In this document: positions 22,823-29,387 of the stretch, in pieces | How the letters are laid out: each line of letters opens with the position of its first letter | How positions within the stretch are numbered: the stretch's first letter is position 1 | Assembly (NCBI GenBank): GCA_002390745.1 | Contig: DGQK01000027.1 | Span: 1-29,387 of the forward strand | From: Bacteroidetes bacterium UBA4416 | Lineage (GTDB): Bacteria > Bacteroidota > Bacteroidia > B-17B0 > Aurantibacillaceae | Length of the DNA stretch: 29,387 nt | Reading direction: 5' to 3' | Notes under the pieces: generated by a model | Seen by the model: only the letters and a program-made list of their open reading frames with translations | Told to the model about the DNA's origin: nothing | The model's database searches: none | Position numbers and translations under genes: made by a program

Positions 22823-24622
22823 ATGCTCATGATACATTACAGATCCCTGATTTTCATCTTTGTCCTGCTGTCGGTTGCCGTAAAAGCGCAGCCGAAAAAA
22901 GAATACTATGATACCGAGCAAAGCAAGCTGAAATCGGAAACCAATATTGTGAAGGGGATTCCTCACGGCCGCCATGTGGAGTACTACAAAAACGGGCAGA
23001 TCTCGCGCAAGGGCTCTTTCTTCAACGGAAAAGAGGATAGCACCTGGACCTTCTATTATGAAACGGGGAAGGTGAAAGCCATCGAAAATTATTTCCGCGC
23101 CAAAAAGAATGGTCATAACCGCTACTATTTCAAAAGCGGGGAACTTGCACAGGAAACGGTGTTCAGGGATAACCTGGCAGACAGCGTGTGGACAGCCTAC
23201 TACGAAAACAAAGCGGTGAAAAGCCGCGAGGCTTTTGCGAACGGAAAAAAGCAGGGCGAGTGGTTGTACTACTTTGACAACGGGCAACTGGAAAGCTCCG
23301 GCAGATTTGAAAACGACCTGAAGGAAGGTGAGGTAAGAACCTACTACAAAAACGGAAAGCCGGCTTCGGTAGCGAACTACTGTAAAAACAAGCCTTGCGG
23401 CAAGCTCACGGAGTACTACGAAAACGGGAACATCAAATTTGAAAAGGAATATAAAACCATAACGCCGGCCGAAGCATCGCCGGATGCGAAAACAGAAGGA
23501 AAAGATTCGGTGCTGGTATTGCTGATGACCATGAACGATGAGAAAGGCAAACCGGTGATCGTGAATGGGAACGGCACCATCACGGCGCAGTATGCAAGTG
23601 GCATCATCAAAGCGCAGGGAGCCTATAAGTATGGCCTGATGGAAGGTGTGTGGCGTTACTTCCATACCAATGGAGAGCTCGACTACAGCGCAACCTATGA
23701 GAAAGGGGTGCTCAACGGTTATTACTCTTCCTACTATGCCAATCACAATATCAAAAGCGAAGGGCCTTTTGTGGACGGCAAAAAGAACGGCCTTTGGAAA
23801 TTCTACACCGAAAAGGGAGAAAAGGAAATGGAGGGAACGCTGAAAGACGGGCTTCGGAGCGATCGCTGGACATACTACTACAGTGGCAACGGCGCTAAAG
23901 AATCGGAAGGGTATTTTCTGGAAGACAAACAAACCGGCACCTGGGAGTATTTTTATCCGACCGGCGAAAAATGGAAACTCGGAAATTTTGACAAAGGCCT
24001 CAAAACAGGAAACTGGACCACCTGGTACGAGAATGGTAAAAAACTCCAGGAAGGCTCTTATGCCAATGGCAAGGAAACAGGCATCTGGCAAAGCTGGTAC
24101 AACAACGGGCAGCTGAAAGATGAGGGCGGCTTTAAGGAAGGGAAGCTCGAGGGTGTGTGGCAGGGCTGGTATAGCAACGGCAAGCAAAATTACCTTGGCA
24201 AATACGACGACAAGGAAAAGAGAACAGGCCTGTGGCAGTATTGGTATGAAACAGGGCAGTACAGGGAAACCGGAAATTATGTGAGCGGCATTAAGCACGG
24301 CCACTGGACAAGCTATTTCGAAAAAGGCAATTACATCGACTCGGATGGTAACTACAGCAAAGGGAAGCAAAACGGCAAGTGGGTGTATTATTATGAAACC
24401 GGTGGAATCATGCGGGAACAACATTTCAAGGATGGGCACCTTTCCGGCAAATCGATCACCTATTATAGCAATAACAAAATTCAGTCGGAATGCAACTATA
24501 AGGTGGTGAACGACAAGCGCAAAGGCAAGAAGCAAAGCGTGGCACACGGTAACTGGATCTTTTACGACAAAAGCGGGAAGGAGATCAGCCGGATTACCTA
24601 TGAGAATGGTATAAAAAAGTAG
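22823..24622 (+). CDS. Exported MORN/YwqK-type repeat protein (about 21 repeats)
   Basis: The product is 599 aa from the ATG at 22823 (22829 is equally possible). Longer upstream starts add cysteine-rich, non-signal residues and are rejected. A signal peptide ends near VKAQ. The rest consists of about 21 repeats of 22-25 residues, of the form GxWxxYYENGKxKxEGxYxNGK, the MORN-like unit of COG2849. That family is often labelled YwqK antitoxin, but long exported Bacteroidota members have no shown antitoxin role. One break with a PADASP-like acidic insert lies at about residues 208-245. A binding or scaffold role in the envelope is likely, not demonstrated. It stands alone, with the next gene 63 nt downstream. 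Confidence 0.88.
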   Translation: MLMIHYRSLIFIFVLLSVAVKAQPKKEYYDTEQSKLKSETNIVKGIPHGRHVEYYKNGQISRKGSFFNGKEDSTWTFYYETGKVKAIENYFRAKKNGHNRYYFKSGELAQETVFRDNLADSVWTAYYENKAVKSREAFANGKKQGEWLYYFDNGQLESSGRFENDLKEGEVRTYYKNGKPASVANYCKNKPCGKLTEYYENGNIKFEKEYKTITPAEASPDAKTEGKDSVLVLLMTMNDEKGKPVIVNGNGTITAQYASGIIKAQGAYKYGLMEGVWRYFHTNGELDYSATYEKGVLNGYYSSYYANHNIKSEGPFVDGKKNGLWKFYTEKGEKEMEGTLKDGLRSDRWTYYYSGNGAKESEGYFLEDKQTGTWEYFYPTGEKWKLGNFDKGLKTGNWTTWYENGKKLQEGSYANGKETGIWQSWYNNGQLKDEGGFKEGKLEGVWQGWYSNGKQNYLGKYDDKEKRTGLWQYWYETGQYRETGNYVSGIKHGHWTSYFEKGNYIDSDGNYSKGKQNGKWVYYYETGGIMREQHFKDGHLSGKSITYYSNNKIQSECNYKVVNDKRKGKKQSVAHGNWIFYDKSGKEISRITYENGIKK

Positions 24623-24685
24623 GTAAATTAGTCGTGCGCGTATCCAAATAAGTATTACATTTAGCATATCTCAAAAGGCCGAATT

Positions 24686-25507
24686 ATGCGTTTAAAAGGT
24701 AAATCACTTATAATAGCGTTTTTTGCAGGTGCTGTTCTGTTGGCCTGTACCGGTAATAAAAACGAAGAAAAGGATGATATGGACGACGAGCTGGTAGAGT
24801 CCAGCCTCGACTCGCAGAAAATTTCGGCGCAGAACGTGTTCAATGCACTTCCTTCCAGGGACAAGGTGATTAGCCTGGTAGCCGCTTCGAAAGCGGAGTA
24901 TAATCCGGTATTATTAAACGATCCCAACTCGGTAAATAAATACTCGACGGAAAGCAGCAAAGCCCTCAACCTGGGCGTTTACGGCGCCGATCTTAACTCT
25001 ACCGGCGTGTTTGAGCAAACCCAGGAATCCATGCTTTTTCTGAAATGCGTCAACATCCTGGCCAAAAGCCTGGGCGTGAGCAAGTCTTTTGATGAAAAAA
25101 TGATGGACCGGATGACTGCCAATAAATCCAACCGTGATTCTACGCTGGAGATCATTTCCCAGTCGTTTAAGAGCGCTGATACATACCTGAAAGACAATGG
25201 CCGCCCGGGCACGTCCTCCCTCATTGTGGCAGGCGCCTGGATAGAAGGGATCTACCTGGCCGTAAGCACTGCCCGTGAAACCAAGAGCGAAGCTATCGCC
25301 AGGGAGATATACAGCCAGGAGGAATCCCTGAAACACCTTCTGCAGTTGCTGGAGCAGTCGAAGATCAGCAGCGATGCGGCCTATGTGTTGAGCGATCTCC
25401 GGAAAATACAGCCTTTATTCGCGAGCCAGGCTAAAACACTGGCGTCGCTGCAGGCGCTCGAAAAAGCCTCTGCTGAACTCAGAACTAAAGTTATCTCAGG
25501 AAATTAA
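24686..25507 (+). CDS. Uncharacterised lipoprotein, 273 aa
   Basis: The signal peptide ends in a lipobox, VLLAC, with lipidated Cys at about residue 21, followed by a charged linker rich in K/E/D. The mature part is all-helical with no recognised motif. I know of similar uncharacterised Bacteroidota lipoproteins but no assigned function. The gamma-carbonic anhydrase-like gene starts 6 nt after its stop, so the two are co-transcribed. A -7-like TACATTTA lies at 24656-24663. Confidence 0.8.
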   Translation: MRLKGKSLIIAFFAGAVLLACTGNKNEEKDDMDDELVESSLDSQKISAQNVFNALPSRDKVISLVAASKAEYNPVLLNDPNSVNKYSTESSKALNLGVYGADLNSTGVFEQTQESMLFLKCVNILAKSLGVSKSFDEKMMDRMTANKSNRDSTLEIISQSFKSADTYLKDNGRPGTSSLIVAGAWIEGIYLAVSTARETKSEAIAREIYSQEESLKHLLQLLEQSKISSDAAYVLSDLRKIQPLFASQAKTLASLQALEKASAELRTKVISGN

Positions 25508-25513
25508 TACATC

Positions 25514-26026
25514 ATGCCGGTTATCTTACCCGTAAAAGGCGTATCGCCCAGCTTAGGAACCAATTGCTTTATTGCCCCCAACGCTACCATTGTAGGCGAT
25601 GTGGTGTGCGGCGATGACTGTAGCTTTTGGTTCAATGCCGTGGTGCGCGGCGATGTCAATTCCATCAGGCTTGGCAACAAAGTGAACATCCAGGACGGAG
25701 CGGTGATCCATTGCACCTATCAGAAAACAAAAACCGTATTGGGTAACAATGTGTCGGTAGGGCATAATGCCATTGTGCATGGCTGTACGGTGCATGATAA
25801 TGTGCTGATTGGGATGGGAGCCATCGTGATGGACAACTGCGAGATCGGCAGCAATACCATCATCGCGGCTGGAGCCGTGCTCACCGAAGGCACCGTGGTG
25901 CCAAGCGGCTGCATTTATGCCGGCGTGCCCGCAAAAAAAGTGAAGGATATTTCCCAGGAGCTGATCAGCGGCGAGATAGACCGCATCGCCAATAACTACC
26001 TCATGTACAGCACCTGGTTCAAATAA
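25514..26026 (+). CDS. Gamma-carbonic anhydrase-like hexapeptide-repeat protein (YrdA/PaaY type)
   Basis: The product is 170 aa of left-handed beta-helix hexapeptide repeats (about 15-140) with the three metal histidines H66 (VIHCTY), H84 and H89 (VGHNAIVHGC), plus FWFNAVVRGDVNSIRLG and AGVPAKKVK, both family hallmarks. Members are trimeric zinc or iron proteins. Some are carbonic anhydrases, and PaaY is a thioesterase that clears dead-end CoA esters in phenylacetate degradation. The paa locus is 3.4 kb away and a separate unit lies between, so a PaaY role is not supported by position. It follows the lipoprotein gene by 6 nt. Confidence 0.9.
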   Translation: MPVILPVKGVSPSLGTNCFIAPNATIVGDVVCGDDCSFWFNAVVRGDVNSIRLGNKVNIQDGAVIHCTYQKTKTVLGNNVSVGHNAIVHGCTVHDNVLIGMGAIVMDNCEIGSNTIIAAGAVLTEGTVVPSGCIYAGVPAKKVKDISQELISGEIDRIANNYLMYSTWFK

Positions 26027-26053
26027 GCGCTGTTTCCGGATTCCTTTCCCGAT

Positions 26054-26110
26054 ACGAATATCCGCCGCCTGTCTGCGTATATACAGATGATTCCCGCGTA
26101 TATACATTTG
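26054..26110 (+). promoter_or_regulatory. 21-bp-phased direct repeats with an overlapping -7 box
   Basis: GCGTATATACA occurs at 26075-26085 and again at 26096-26106, 21 bp apart. A degenerate copy (7 of 11 bases) sits another 21 bp upstream at 26054-26064. The last copy runs into TACATTTG (26103-26110), a perfect TAnnTTTG -7 box, with no TTTG in the -33 position. An activator bound as a direct-repeat dimer is a reasonable reading. It lies 55 nt before the downstream lipoprotein ATG. Confidence 0.5.
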
Positions 26111-26164
26111 TGCCGTTTGCCTTGCCGGATAGTCCCATCTTTGTGTAAAATAAAACAATTACGT

Positions 26165-26635
26165 ATGAAAAAGATGATGATGATGGCTGCACTCAGCCTT
26201 GCCCTCGTGTCCTGCGGACTGGGAGAAAAAAAAGAACATAAACTCGAAAAGGTGGATCTCACGATCACGATCCCGGGAAAAACAGAGATCGAGTGTTTCG
26301 ACAGCACCGATTACCGGAAAGCCAACTGTGAGTTCAGCCTGAACAAAAAGAGAAATGAGATCCAGGAGATATCCTTGGATGCCATGCCTACAGACCTGGC
26401 AATGCTGGAAACAGCGCTGAAAGCAGATGAGGATTTTGTGGCAGTGAAGGATAAGAAGACCTTGCCGAACGGAGCCTTTGGGATCGTATTCGACAAAAAA
26501 GGGAAAACAAAAACCATCCAGGATTTTGTGTTCTATTACAAGAATGCAACACGCGCTTACCGCATTACGCCGATCTTCAACAGCGATGGCGATAATTACA
26601 GCGACATCTTTGAAGCGATTGGTACACTGAAATAA
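26165..26635 (+). CDS. Small uncharacterised lipoprotein, 156 aa
   Basis: The start at 26165 gives a signal peptide with lipobox LALVSC (Cys at about 17); an earlier in-frame start would bury it. The mature domain is about 140 residues, alpha/beta, with no known motif (segments FGIVFDKKGKTKTIQDFVFYY and FEAIGTLK). No family is recognised. It is monocistronic: phased repeats sit upstream and a rho-independent terminator follows 20 nt after the stop. Confidence 0.78.
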   Translation: MKKMMMMAALSLALVSCGLGEKKEHKLEKVDLTITIPGKTEIECFDSTDYRKANCEFSLNKKRNEIQEISLDAMPTDLAMLETALKADEDFVAVKDKKTLPNGAFGIVFDKKGKTKTIQDFVFYYKNATRAYRITPIFNSDGDNYSDIFEAIGTLK

Positions 26636-26655
26636 TCAAGTATGGTAATAAAGCG

Positions 26656-26685
26656 AAAGCAGGTTCGGAAGGGCCTGCTTTTTTT
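26656..26685 (+). terminator. Rho-independent terminator after the 156-aa lipoprotein gene
   Basis: An 8-bp stem, AAAGCAGG (26656-26663) with CCTGCTTT (26674-26681), has a 10-nt loop and a T-run to 26685. Confidence 0.9.
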
Positions 26686-26857
26686 GTGCTGCAAATGCAA
26701 CCGGGATTTCCGGCAATTCGCTTATGAGAAGCGGCTATGCACGCAATCCATACCAGGTGGAAAAGTCTTGTGTCGTAAAAGCCATTATACGGTTCATTCC
26801 CGGATTGACGGCCCTGTCAGGAAGAAAGCAAGGATTTTTGATTGCTTGACCCCGCGT

Positions 26858-27046
26858 TTATTTCAGCTTGCAAGTCGTTTCGCCCGCAGAGAGGCTCTTG
26901 CAGTGCTTTTTGGCCTGGAATTTTGTCATTTCCACAGTGCCGGCATCATAGGTCGAGAAGGAATTGGTGCACTGGCAGGTGTAATCTTTTTTGCAGGAGA
27001 TAAGTCCAAAAAGAGCTAGGAAAGCGGAAACGACAATAAATTTCAT
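26858..27046 (-). CDS. Cysteine-rich mini-lipoprotein, 62 aa
   Basis: The ATG at 27046 is preferred over an earlier in-frame codon because it starts the signal peptide directly. The lipobox is GLISC, followed by KKDYTCQCTN and two further cysteines near the C-terminus (KKHC, TTCK), so the mature 45-residue protein could hold two disulfides. Small proteins of this form are frequent in Bacteroidota, without known function. It is divergent from rpsU, whose promoter lies within 81 nt of its start. The gene-free stretch on its 3' side (26686-26857) shows nothing convincing. Confidence 0.72.
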   Translation of the reverse strand: MKFIVVSAFLALFGLISCKKDYTCQCTNSFSTYDAGTVEMTKFQAKKHCKSLSAGETTCKLK

Positions 27047-27095
27047 GATTTTACAGTTTGATAAGGCTAAAATAAACAAATTATTGTTACTAATA

Positions 27096-27127
27096 TTTGC
27101 ATATTCAGGGATAAGGCTATATATTTG
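27096..27127 (+). promoter_or_regulatory. Consensus promoter of rpsU
   Basis: TTTG (27096-27099), a 20-nt spacer and TATATTTG (27120-27127) form a perfect Bacteroidota promoter with the same boxes and spacing as paaA. The ATG follows 34 nt later, through an A/T-rich leader. Confidence 0.88.
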
Positions 27128-27161
27128 CGACCCAATTTAAAATTTAAATCTAAAAGATCAA

Positions 27162-27359
27162 ATGTTAATAGTAACTGTAAAAGAAGGCGAAAGCATCGAG
27201 AAAGCTTTAAAAAAATTCAAAAAGAAATTTGAAAAAACAGGTGTTGTAAAGCAACTGCGTGCGCGCAAGAACTTCGAAAAACCATCTGTAACTTACAGGC
27301 AGACCCGCATTAAAGCTGTTTACAAGCAAAAAATGCAAATGGGCCTGGCTGACGCATAG
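27162..27359 (+). CDS. rpsU: 30S ribosomal protein bS21
   Basis: The product is 65 aa, the normal length, rich in Lys/Arg. Family segments are VKEGESIEKALKKFKKKFEKTG, RARKNFEKPSVTYR and a basic C-terminus. bS21 joins the 30S subunit late and helps mRNA binding at initiation. In Bacteroidota it takes part in sequestering the anti-Shine-Dalgarno sequence, which explains why most genes here lack one. It is followed by a long hairpin and xerC. Confidence 0.97.
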   Translation: MLIVTVKEGESIEKALKKFKKKFEKTGVVKQLRARKNFEKPSVTYRQTRIKAVYKQKMQMGLADA

Positions 27360-27382
27360 GCTTTTCACAAAATTTATAAGTC

Positions 27383-27437
27383 ACCTAAGAGGATTCCGGA
27401 TTTTTAAACTTAAATTCGTAATCATCTTAGGTTTTTT
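27383..27437 (+). terminator. Long imperfect hairpin plus T6 directly before the xerC start codon
   Basis: Outer arms ACCTAAGA (27383-27390) and TCTTAGGT (27425-27432) pair perfectly. Inside a single G-A mismatch, GATT (27392-27395) pairs with AATC (27420-27423). Inside a C-T mismatch, CGGATTT (27397-27403) pairs with AAATTCG (27412-27418) with one G-U. The loop is 8 nt, and 19 of 21 positions are paired. Six T follow (27432-27437) and the xerC ATG comes next. It may end rpsU transcripts or attenuate xerC. Confidence 0.7.
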
Positions 27438-28331
27438 ATGTTTGGAGAAGAGCTATCCGCATTTTTAGATTACCTCTCATTCGAGAAGAAATATTCTTCG
27501 CATACGCTTGTTTCCTACAAAACTGACTTGGAGCAGTTTTTCACTTTCCTGAGCCCTTCGCAGGAAGAATTCCCCATTACTGAGGTAAATTATCAGCAAA
27601 TCCGCAAATGGGTGGTATCGCTCATGGATTCGGGCATCAGTCCCAAAAGCGTCAACCGAAAACTTTCCAGCCTCAAATCTTTTTTTAAGTTCCTGCAAAG
27701 GCGCGAAACCATTACCATGAATCCGATGTCCAGGATCACAGGGCCTAAGATCCCGAAGCGCCTGCCCGAATTTGTGGATGAGAGCAGCATGAGCCGGCTG
27801 CTGGATGGCGTTGTTTTTGAAGACAGCTTTAAAGGTATGACGGATCGGCTGATGATAGACTTATTTTACCAGGCCGGGCTTCGCCGCTCGGAACTGGCTC
27901 ACCTCAGGGAGCAGGACATGGATGTATCCAATGGTACTCTTAAAGTATTGGGAAAACGGAATAAGGAGCGGATGATCCCCGTTTCTGTTAAGTTGATGCG
28001 TAACCTTGAGGGCTATTTACAAGTAAAAAAGGACAGAAAGATCACAAATCCTATGCTGCTGGTAAACGAGAAAGGAAACAGTTTAAGCGAAGCTTACATC
28101 TACAGCACTGTAAAATCGTACCTCGGCGGCGTTACCACACTCAGTAAAAAAAGTCCGCATGTGCTCAGGCATACTTTTGCCACGCACCTGCTCGATAACG
28201 GGGCAGACATTAACGCCGTGAAAGACCTGCTTGGCCATGCGAGCCTGTCGGCCACCCAGGTGTACACACACAATACCATCGATAAATTAAAAAAATCATA
28301 CAGGCAGGCGCACCCACGGGGCGACTCGTAA
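27438..28331 (+). CDS. xerC: Tyrosine recombinase XerC/XerD
   Basis: The product is 297 aa, the usual length. The N-terminal core-binding domain (about 1-95) is followed by a catalytic domain with R149 (AGLRRSEL), K173 (GKRNKER), H241-x2-R244 (HVLRH), H267 (LLGHAS) and nucleophile Y276 (QVYTHN). All six expected positions are present. It resolves chromosome dimers at dif with its partner. The place between rpsU and hpf is that of the housekeeping gene in Bacteroidota, not of a phage integrase. The ATG directly follows the T-tract of the hairpin, so there is no room for a Shine-Dalgarno sequence. Confidence 0.95.
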   Translation: MFGEELSAFLDYLSFEKKYSSHTLVSYKTDLEQFFTFLSPSQEEFPITEVNYQQIRKWVVSLMDSGISPKSVNRKLSSLKSFFKFLQRRETITMNPMSRITGPKIPKRLPEFVDESSMSRLLDGVVFEDSFKGMTDRLMIDLFYQAGLRRSELAHLREQDMDVSNGTLKVLGKRNKERMIPVSVKLMRNLEGYLQVKKDRKITNPMLLVNEKGNSLSEAYIYSTVKSYLGGVTTLSKKSPHVLRHTFATHLLDNGADINAVKDLLGHASLSATQVYTHNTIDKLKKSYRQAHPRGDS

Positions 28332-28350
28332 TTCAATAAACTATAAACCC

Positions 28351-28387
28351 GTTCTGCCTGTCGGCAGGACATAAAACCAGAAGGAGG
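28351..28387 (+). promoter_or_regulatory. Hairpin and strong Shine-Dalgarno in the hpf leader
   Basis: GTTCTGCC (28351-28358) and GGCAGGAC (28363-28370) form an 8-bp stem (one G-U) with a TGTC tetraloop. AAGGAGG (28381-28387) follows 10 nt later and sits 7 nt before the hpf ATG. Such a full Shine-Dalgarno is unusual in Bacteroidota and stands out among the genes here. Confidence 0.65.
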
Positions 28388-28394
28388 ATTTATT

Positions 28395-28721
28395 ATGACA
28401 ACGAACATTCAATCCGTGCACTTTGATGCAGACAAAAAATTGATCGATTTTGCAAAAGACAAAACCAATAAGCTGACCCTCTTCTATGATGGACTTATCA
28501 GTAGTGAGATCATCCTGAGGCTCGACAAGTCGTCCAACAGTGAGAATAAAGTGGCCGAGATCAAAATACACACGAAAGGGCAGGAGCTGTTCTCCAAAAA
28601 ACAATCGGCATCTTTCGAAGAATCCATTGACCTTGCCTGCGAAGCGTTGAAAACACAAATCAAAAAATACAAAGAAAAGGTTCAGGAAACCAACCTGGGC
28701 ATGGAGGAGCTGCCAAGCTAA
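28395..28721 (+). CDS. hpf: Ribosome hibernation-promoting factor, short form
   Basis: The product is 108 aa. A single HPF/RaiA domain (beta-alpha-beta-beta-beta-alpha) is seen: FDADKKLIDFAKDKTNKLTLF, VAEIKIHTKGQELFSKKQS and SFEESIDLACEALKTQIKKYKEK. There is no C-terminal dimerisation domain, so it is a short HPF/YfiA type. It binds the 30S subunit between head and body and silences ribosomes in stationary phase. It is preceded by a strong Shine-Dalgarno and hairpin, and followed by a terminator. It shares the rpsU-xerC-hpf group order. Confidence 0.92.
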   Translation: MTTNIQSVHFDADKKLIDFAKDKTNKLTLFYDGLISSEIILRLDKSSNSENKVAEIKIHTKGQELFSKKQSASFEESIDLACEALKTQIKKYKEKVQETNLGMEELPS

Positions 28722-28741
28722 AGGGCAGTGCCAGATATAGG

Positions 28742-28770
28742 AAAAGGGGGCAGGGATGCTCCCTTTTTTT
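28742..28770 (+). terminator. Rho-independent terminator after hpf
   Basis: AAAAGGG (28742-28748) pairs with CCCTTTT (28761-28767) around a 12-nt loop; the T-run reaches 28770. Confidence 0.82.
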
Positions 28771-28794
28771 ATTCACAAAAGCATGAATTTTGAT

Positions 28795-28802
28795 TACATT
28801 TG
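28795..28802 (+). promoter_or_regulatory. Perfect -7 box just before the FAD oxidoreductase start
   Basis: TACATTTG matches TAnnTTTG and ends 3 nt before the GTG at 28806. No TTTG is visible 19-21 nt upstream; that stretch belongs to the hpf terminator tail. Transcription would start at or next to the start codon. Confidence 0.5.
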
Positions 28803-28805
28803 AAC

Positions 28806-29387
28806 GTGCAGAACAAGGTGAAGATTAATATTATAGGAGCCGGGATCTCGGGCTTGTGTACCGGGTGCTATCTCCAGATGAACGGGTTCGAAACCCAGAT
28901 TTTCGAAAAGCATTCTATTCCCGGTGGTTTGTGTACGAGCTGGCAGAAAGGCGAGTATACGATCGACGGCTCGGTGCATTGGATCATGGGCTCCGACAAG
29001 GGAAGCGGCTTTTACCACATGTGGTCGGAGCTACTGCACCTCGAGTCTATTCCCTTCTACCACCACGATATCCGCCTGCACGTAGAAGTGAAGAACAACA
29101 CAGATAAGTACGGCAGCAAGGTATTTAAGGTGTATAACAACCTCGACAGGCTCCGTGAATATATGTTGGACCTTTCGCCGGAAGACGTAAAGGTAACAGA
29201 TAGCTTTATCAACGACATCAGGCAGCTGCAGAAATTCGAGCTGCCGCCTGTGATGGATAAGCTGCCTCTTCTGCCCAGCATTATCAGGGGCATCAAGATG
29301 ACACGCTACCTGAAATTCTTAGTCATACTCCAGCGCCAGCGTAAGGTGAGCAACTACGACCTGGCCCGCCGGTTCAAAAATCCTTTT
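28806..29387 (+). CDS. NAD(P)/FAD-dependent oxidoreductase, phytoene desaturase-like (cut by window edge)
   Basis: 194 codons are visible from the GTG at 28806, without a stop, to the window end. An in-frame TTG at 28800 is the only earlier choice before a stop. The Rossmann motif GAGISG is followed by FEKHSIPGGLCTSW and YTIDGSVHWIMGS, typical of the CrtI/retinol saturase/RPE65-unrelated desaturase group with a conserved GG and His. These enzymes desaturate or isomerise carotenoid-like substrates, though many Bacteroidota members are uncharacterised. The first ATG lies past the Rossmann motif, so the non-ATG start is needed. The C-terminal part is outside the window. Confidence 0.85.
   Translation, partial: MQNKVKINIIGAGISGLCTGCYLQMNGFETQIFEKHSIPGGLCTSWQKGEYTIDGSVHWIMGSDKGSGFYHMWSELLHLESIPFYHHDIRLHVEVKNNTDKYGSKVFKVYNNLDRLREYMLDLSPEDVKVTDSFINDIRQLQKFELPPVMDKLPLLPSIIRGIKMTRYLKFLVILQRQRKVSNYDLARRFKNPF

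Noticed and set aside
22799..24667. 622-codon open frame on the minus strand across the whole MORN-repeat gene
   Set aside because: It mirrors the repetitive Tyr/Gly/Lys codons of the real gene, has a low-complexity Val/Phe/Ile-rich product, and lacks a recognisable domain. The plus-strand frame has a signal peptide and clear repeats.
25514..26026. Naming the gamma-carbonic anhydrase-like gene paaY
   Set aside because: It is co-transcribed with an unrelated lipoprotein gene, 3.4 kb and two transcription units away from the paa genes; sequence alone does not separate PaaY from YrdA-like proteins.
26825..26850. AAGCAA/TTGCTT stem as terminator of the minus-strand mini-lipoprotein gene
   Set aside because: The stem has only 6 A/T-rich pairs and is followed on the minus strand by a C-interrupted T-tract; too weak to call.
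26642..27019. 125-codon plus-strand frame
   Set aside because: It starts in the leader of a terminator, runs through that terminator and is antisense to the mini-lipoprotein gene; its composition is unlike a normal protein.
27438..28331. Tyrosine recombinase as sign of a prophage or integrative element
   Set aside because: It lies between rpsU and hpf, has housekeeping XerC length and motifs, and no phage genes, attachment-site repeats or tRNA are nearby.
28856..29107. Possible frameshift in the last gene, since another plus frame is also open here
   Set aside because: The frame from 28806 stays open to the window end and carries GAGISG and the following FAD motifs without interruption.

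Overview
The window comes from the chromosome of a Bacteroidota bacterium, most likely in the Chitinophagales (family level is inference). The evidence is a SusC/TonB-type receptor with a carboxypeptidase-like domain, a giant surface protein with a type IX secretion (T9SS) C-terminal signal, several lipoproteins, promoters of the Bacteroidota form TTTG-N20-TAnnTTTG, and few Shine-Dalgarno sequences. No rRNA, tRNA, CRISPR array, phage or insertion sequence was seen.

Layout. 1-1.9 kb: the 5' part of a TonB-dependent receptor (minus), divergent from a secreted DUF2911 protein. 2.0-2.3 kb: gene-free DNA with a REP-like set of stem-loops. 2.3-7.2 kb (minus): a sodium:solute symporter whose start codon overlaps the stop of a 41-residue membrane microprotein, then an exported PIG-L/LmbE deacetylase and a glyoxalase-fold protein. 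7.4-14.5 kb (minus): a TPR histidine kinase and a NarL-type response regulator, followed by a 1,454-residue cell-surface protein (seven CUB domains, a PKD domain, six Ig-like repeats, T9SS tail). A NarL-like 7-2-7 inverted repeat lies between regulator and surface protein. 14.6-15.2 kb: an AlkB-like dioxygenase.

15.2-22.1 kb is a phenylacetate catabolism locus. paaE (reductase) points left. paaA, paaB, paaC, paaD and paaG point right from a consensus promoter. PaaABCE form the phenylacetyl-CoA epoxidase, PaaD is its Fe-S maturation factor, and PaaG isomerises the epoxide to the oxepin. Between paaC and paaD sit a small secreted protein and a 35-residue membrane microprotein. Between paaD and paaG sits a soluble PAS/GAF histidine kinase with no adjacent response regulator. 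This arrangement is the least expected feature of the window. A convergent Rrf2/IscR-like regulator ends the block and has a palindrome over its own promoter.

22.8-26.6 kb: a 21-repeat MORN/YwqK-like exported protein, a lipoprotein, a gamma-carbonic anhydrase-like protein and another lipoprotein preceded by 21-bp-phased direct repeats. 26.9-29.4 kb: a Cys-rich mini-lipoprotein (minus), then rpsU, xerC and hpf, a housekeeping group with a 50-nt hairpin plus T-tract directly against the xerC start codon. The window ends inside a phytoene-desaturase-like FAD oxidoreductase.
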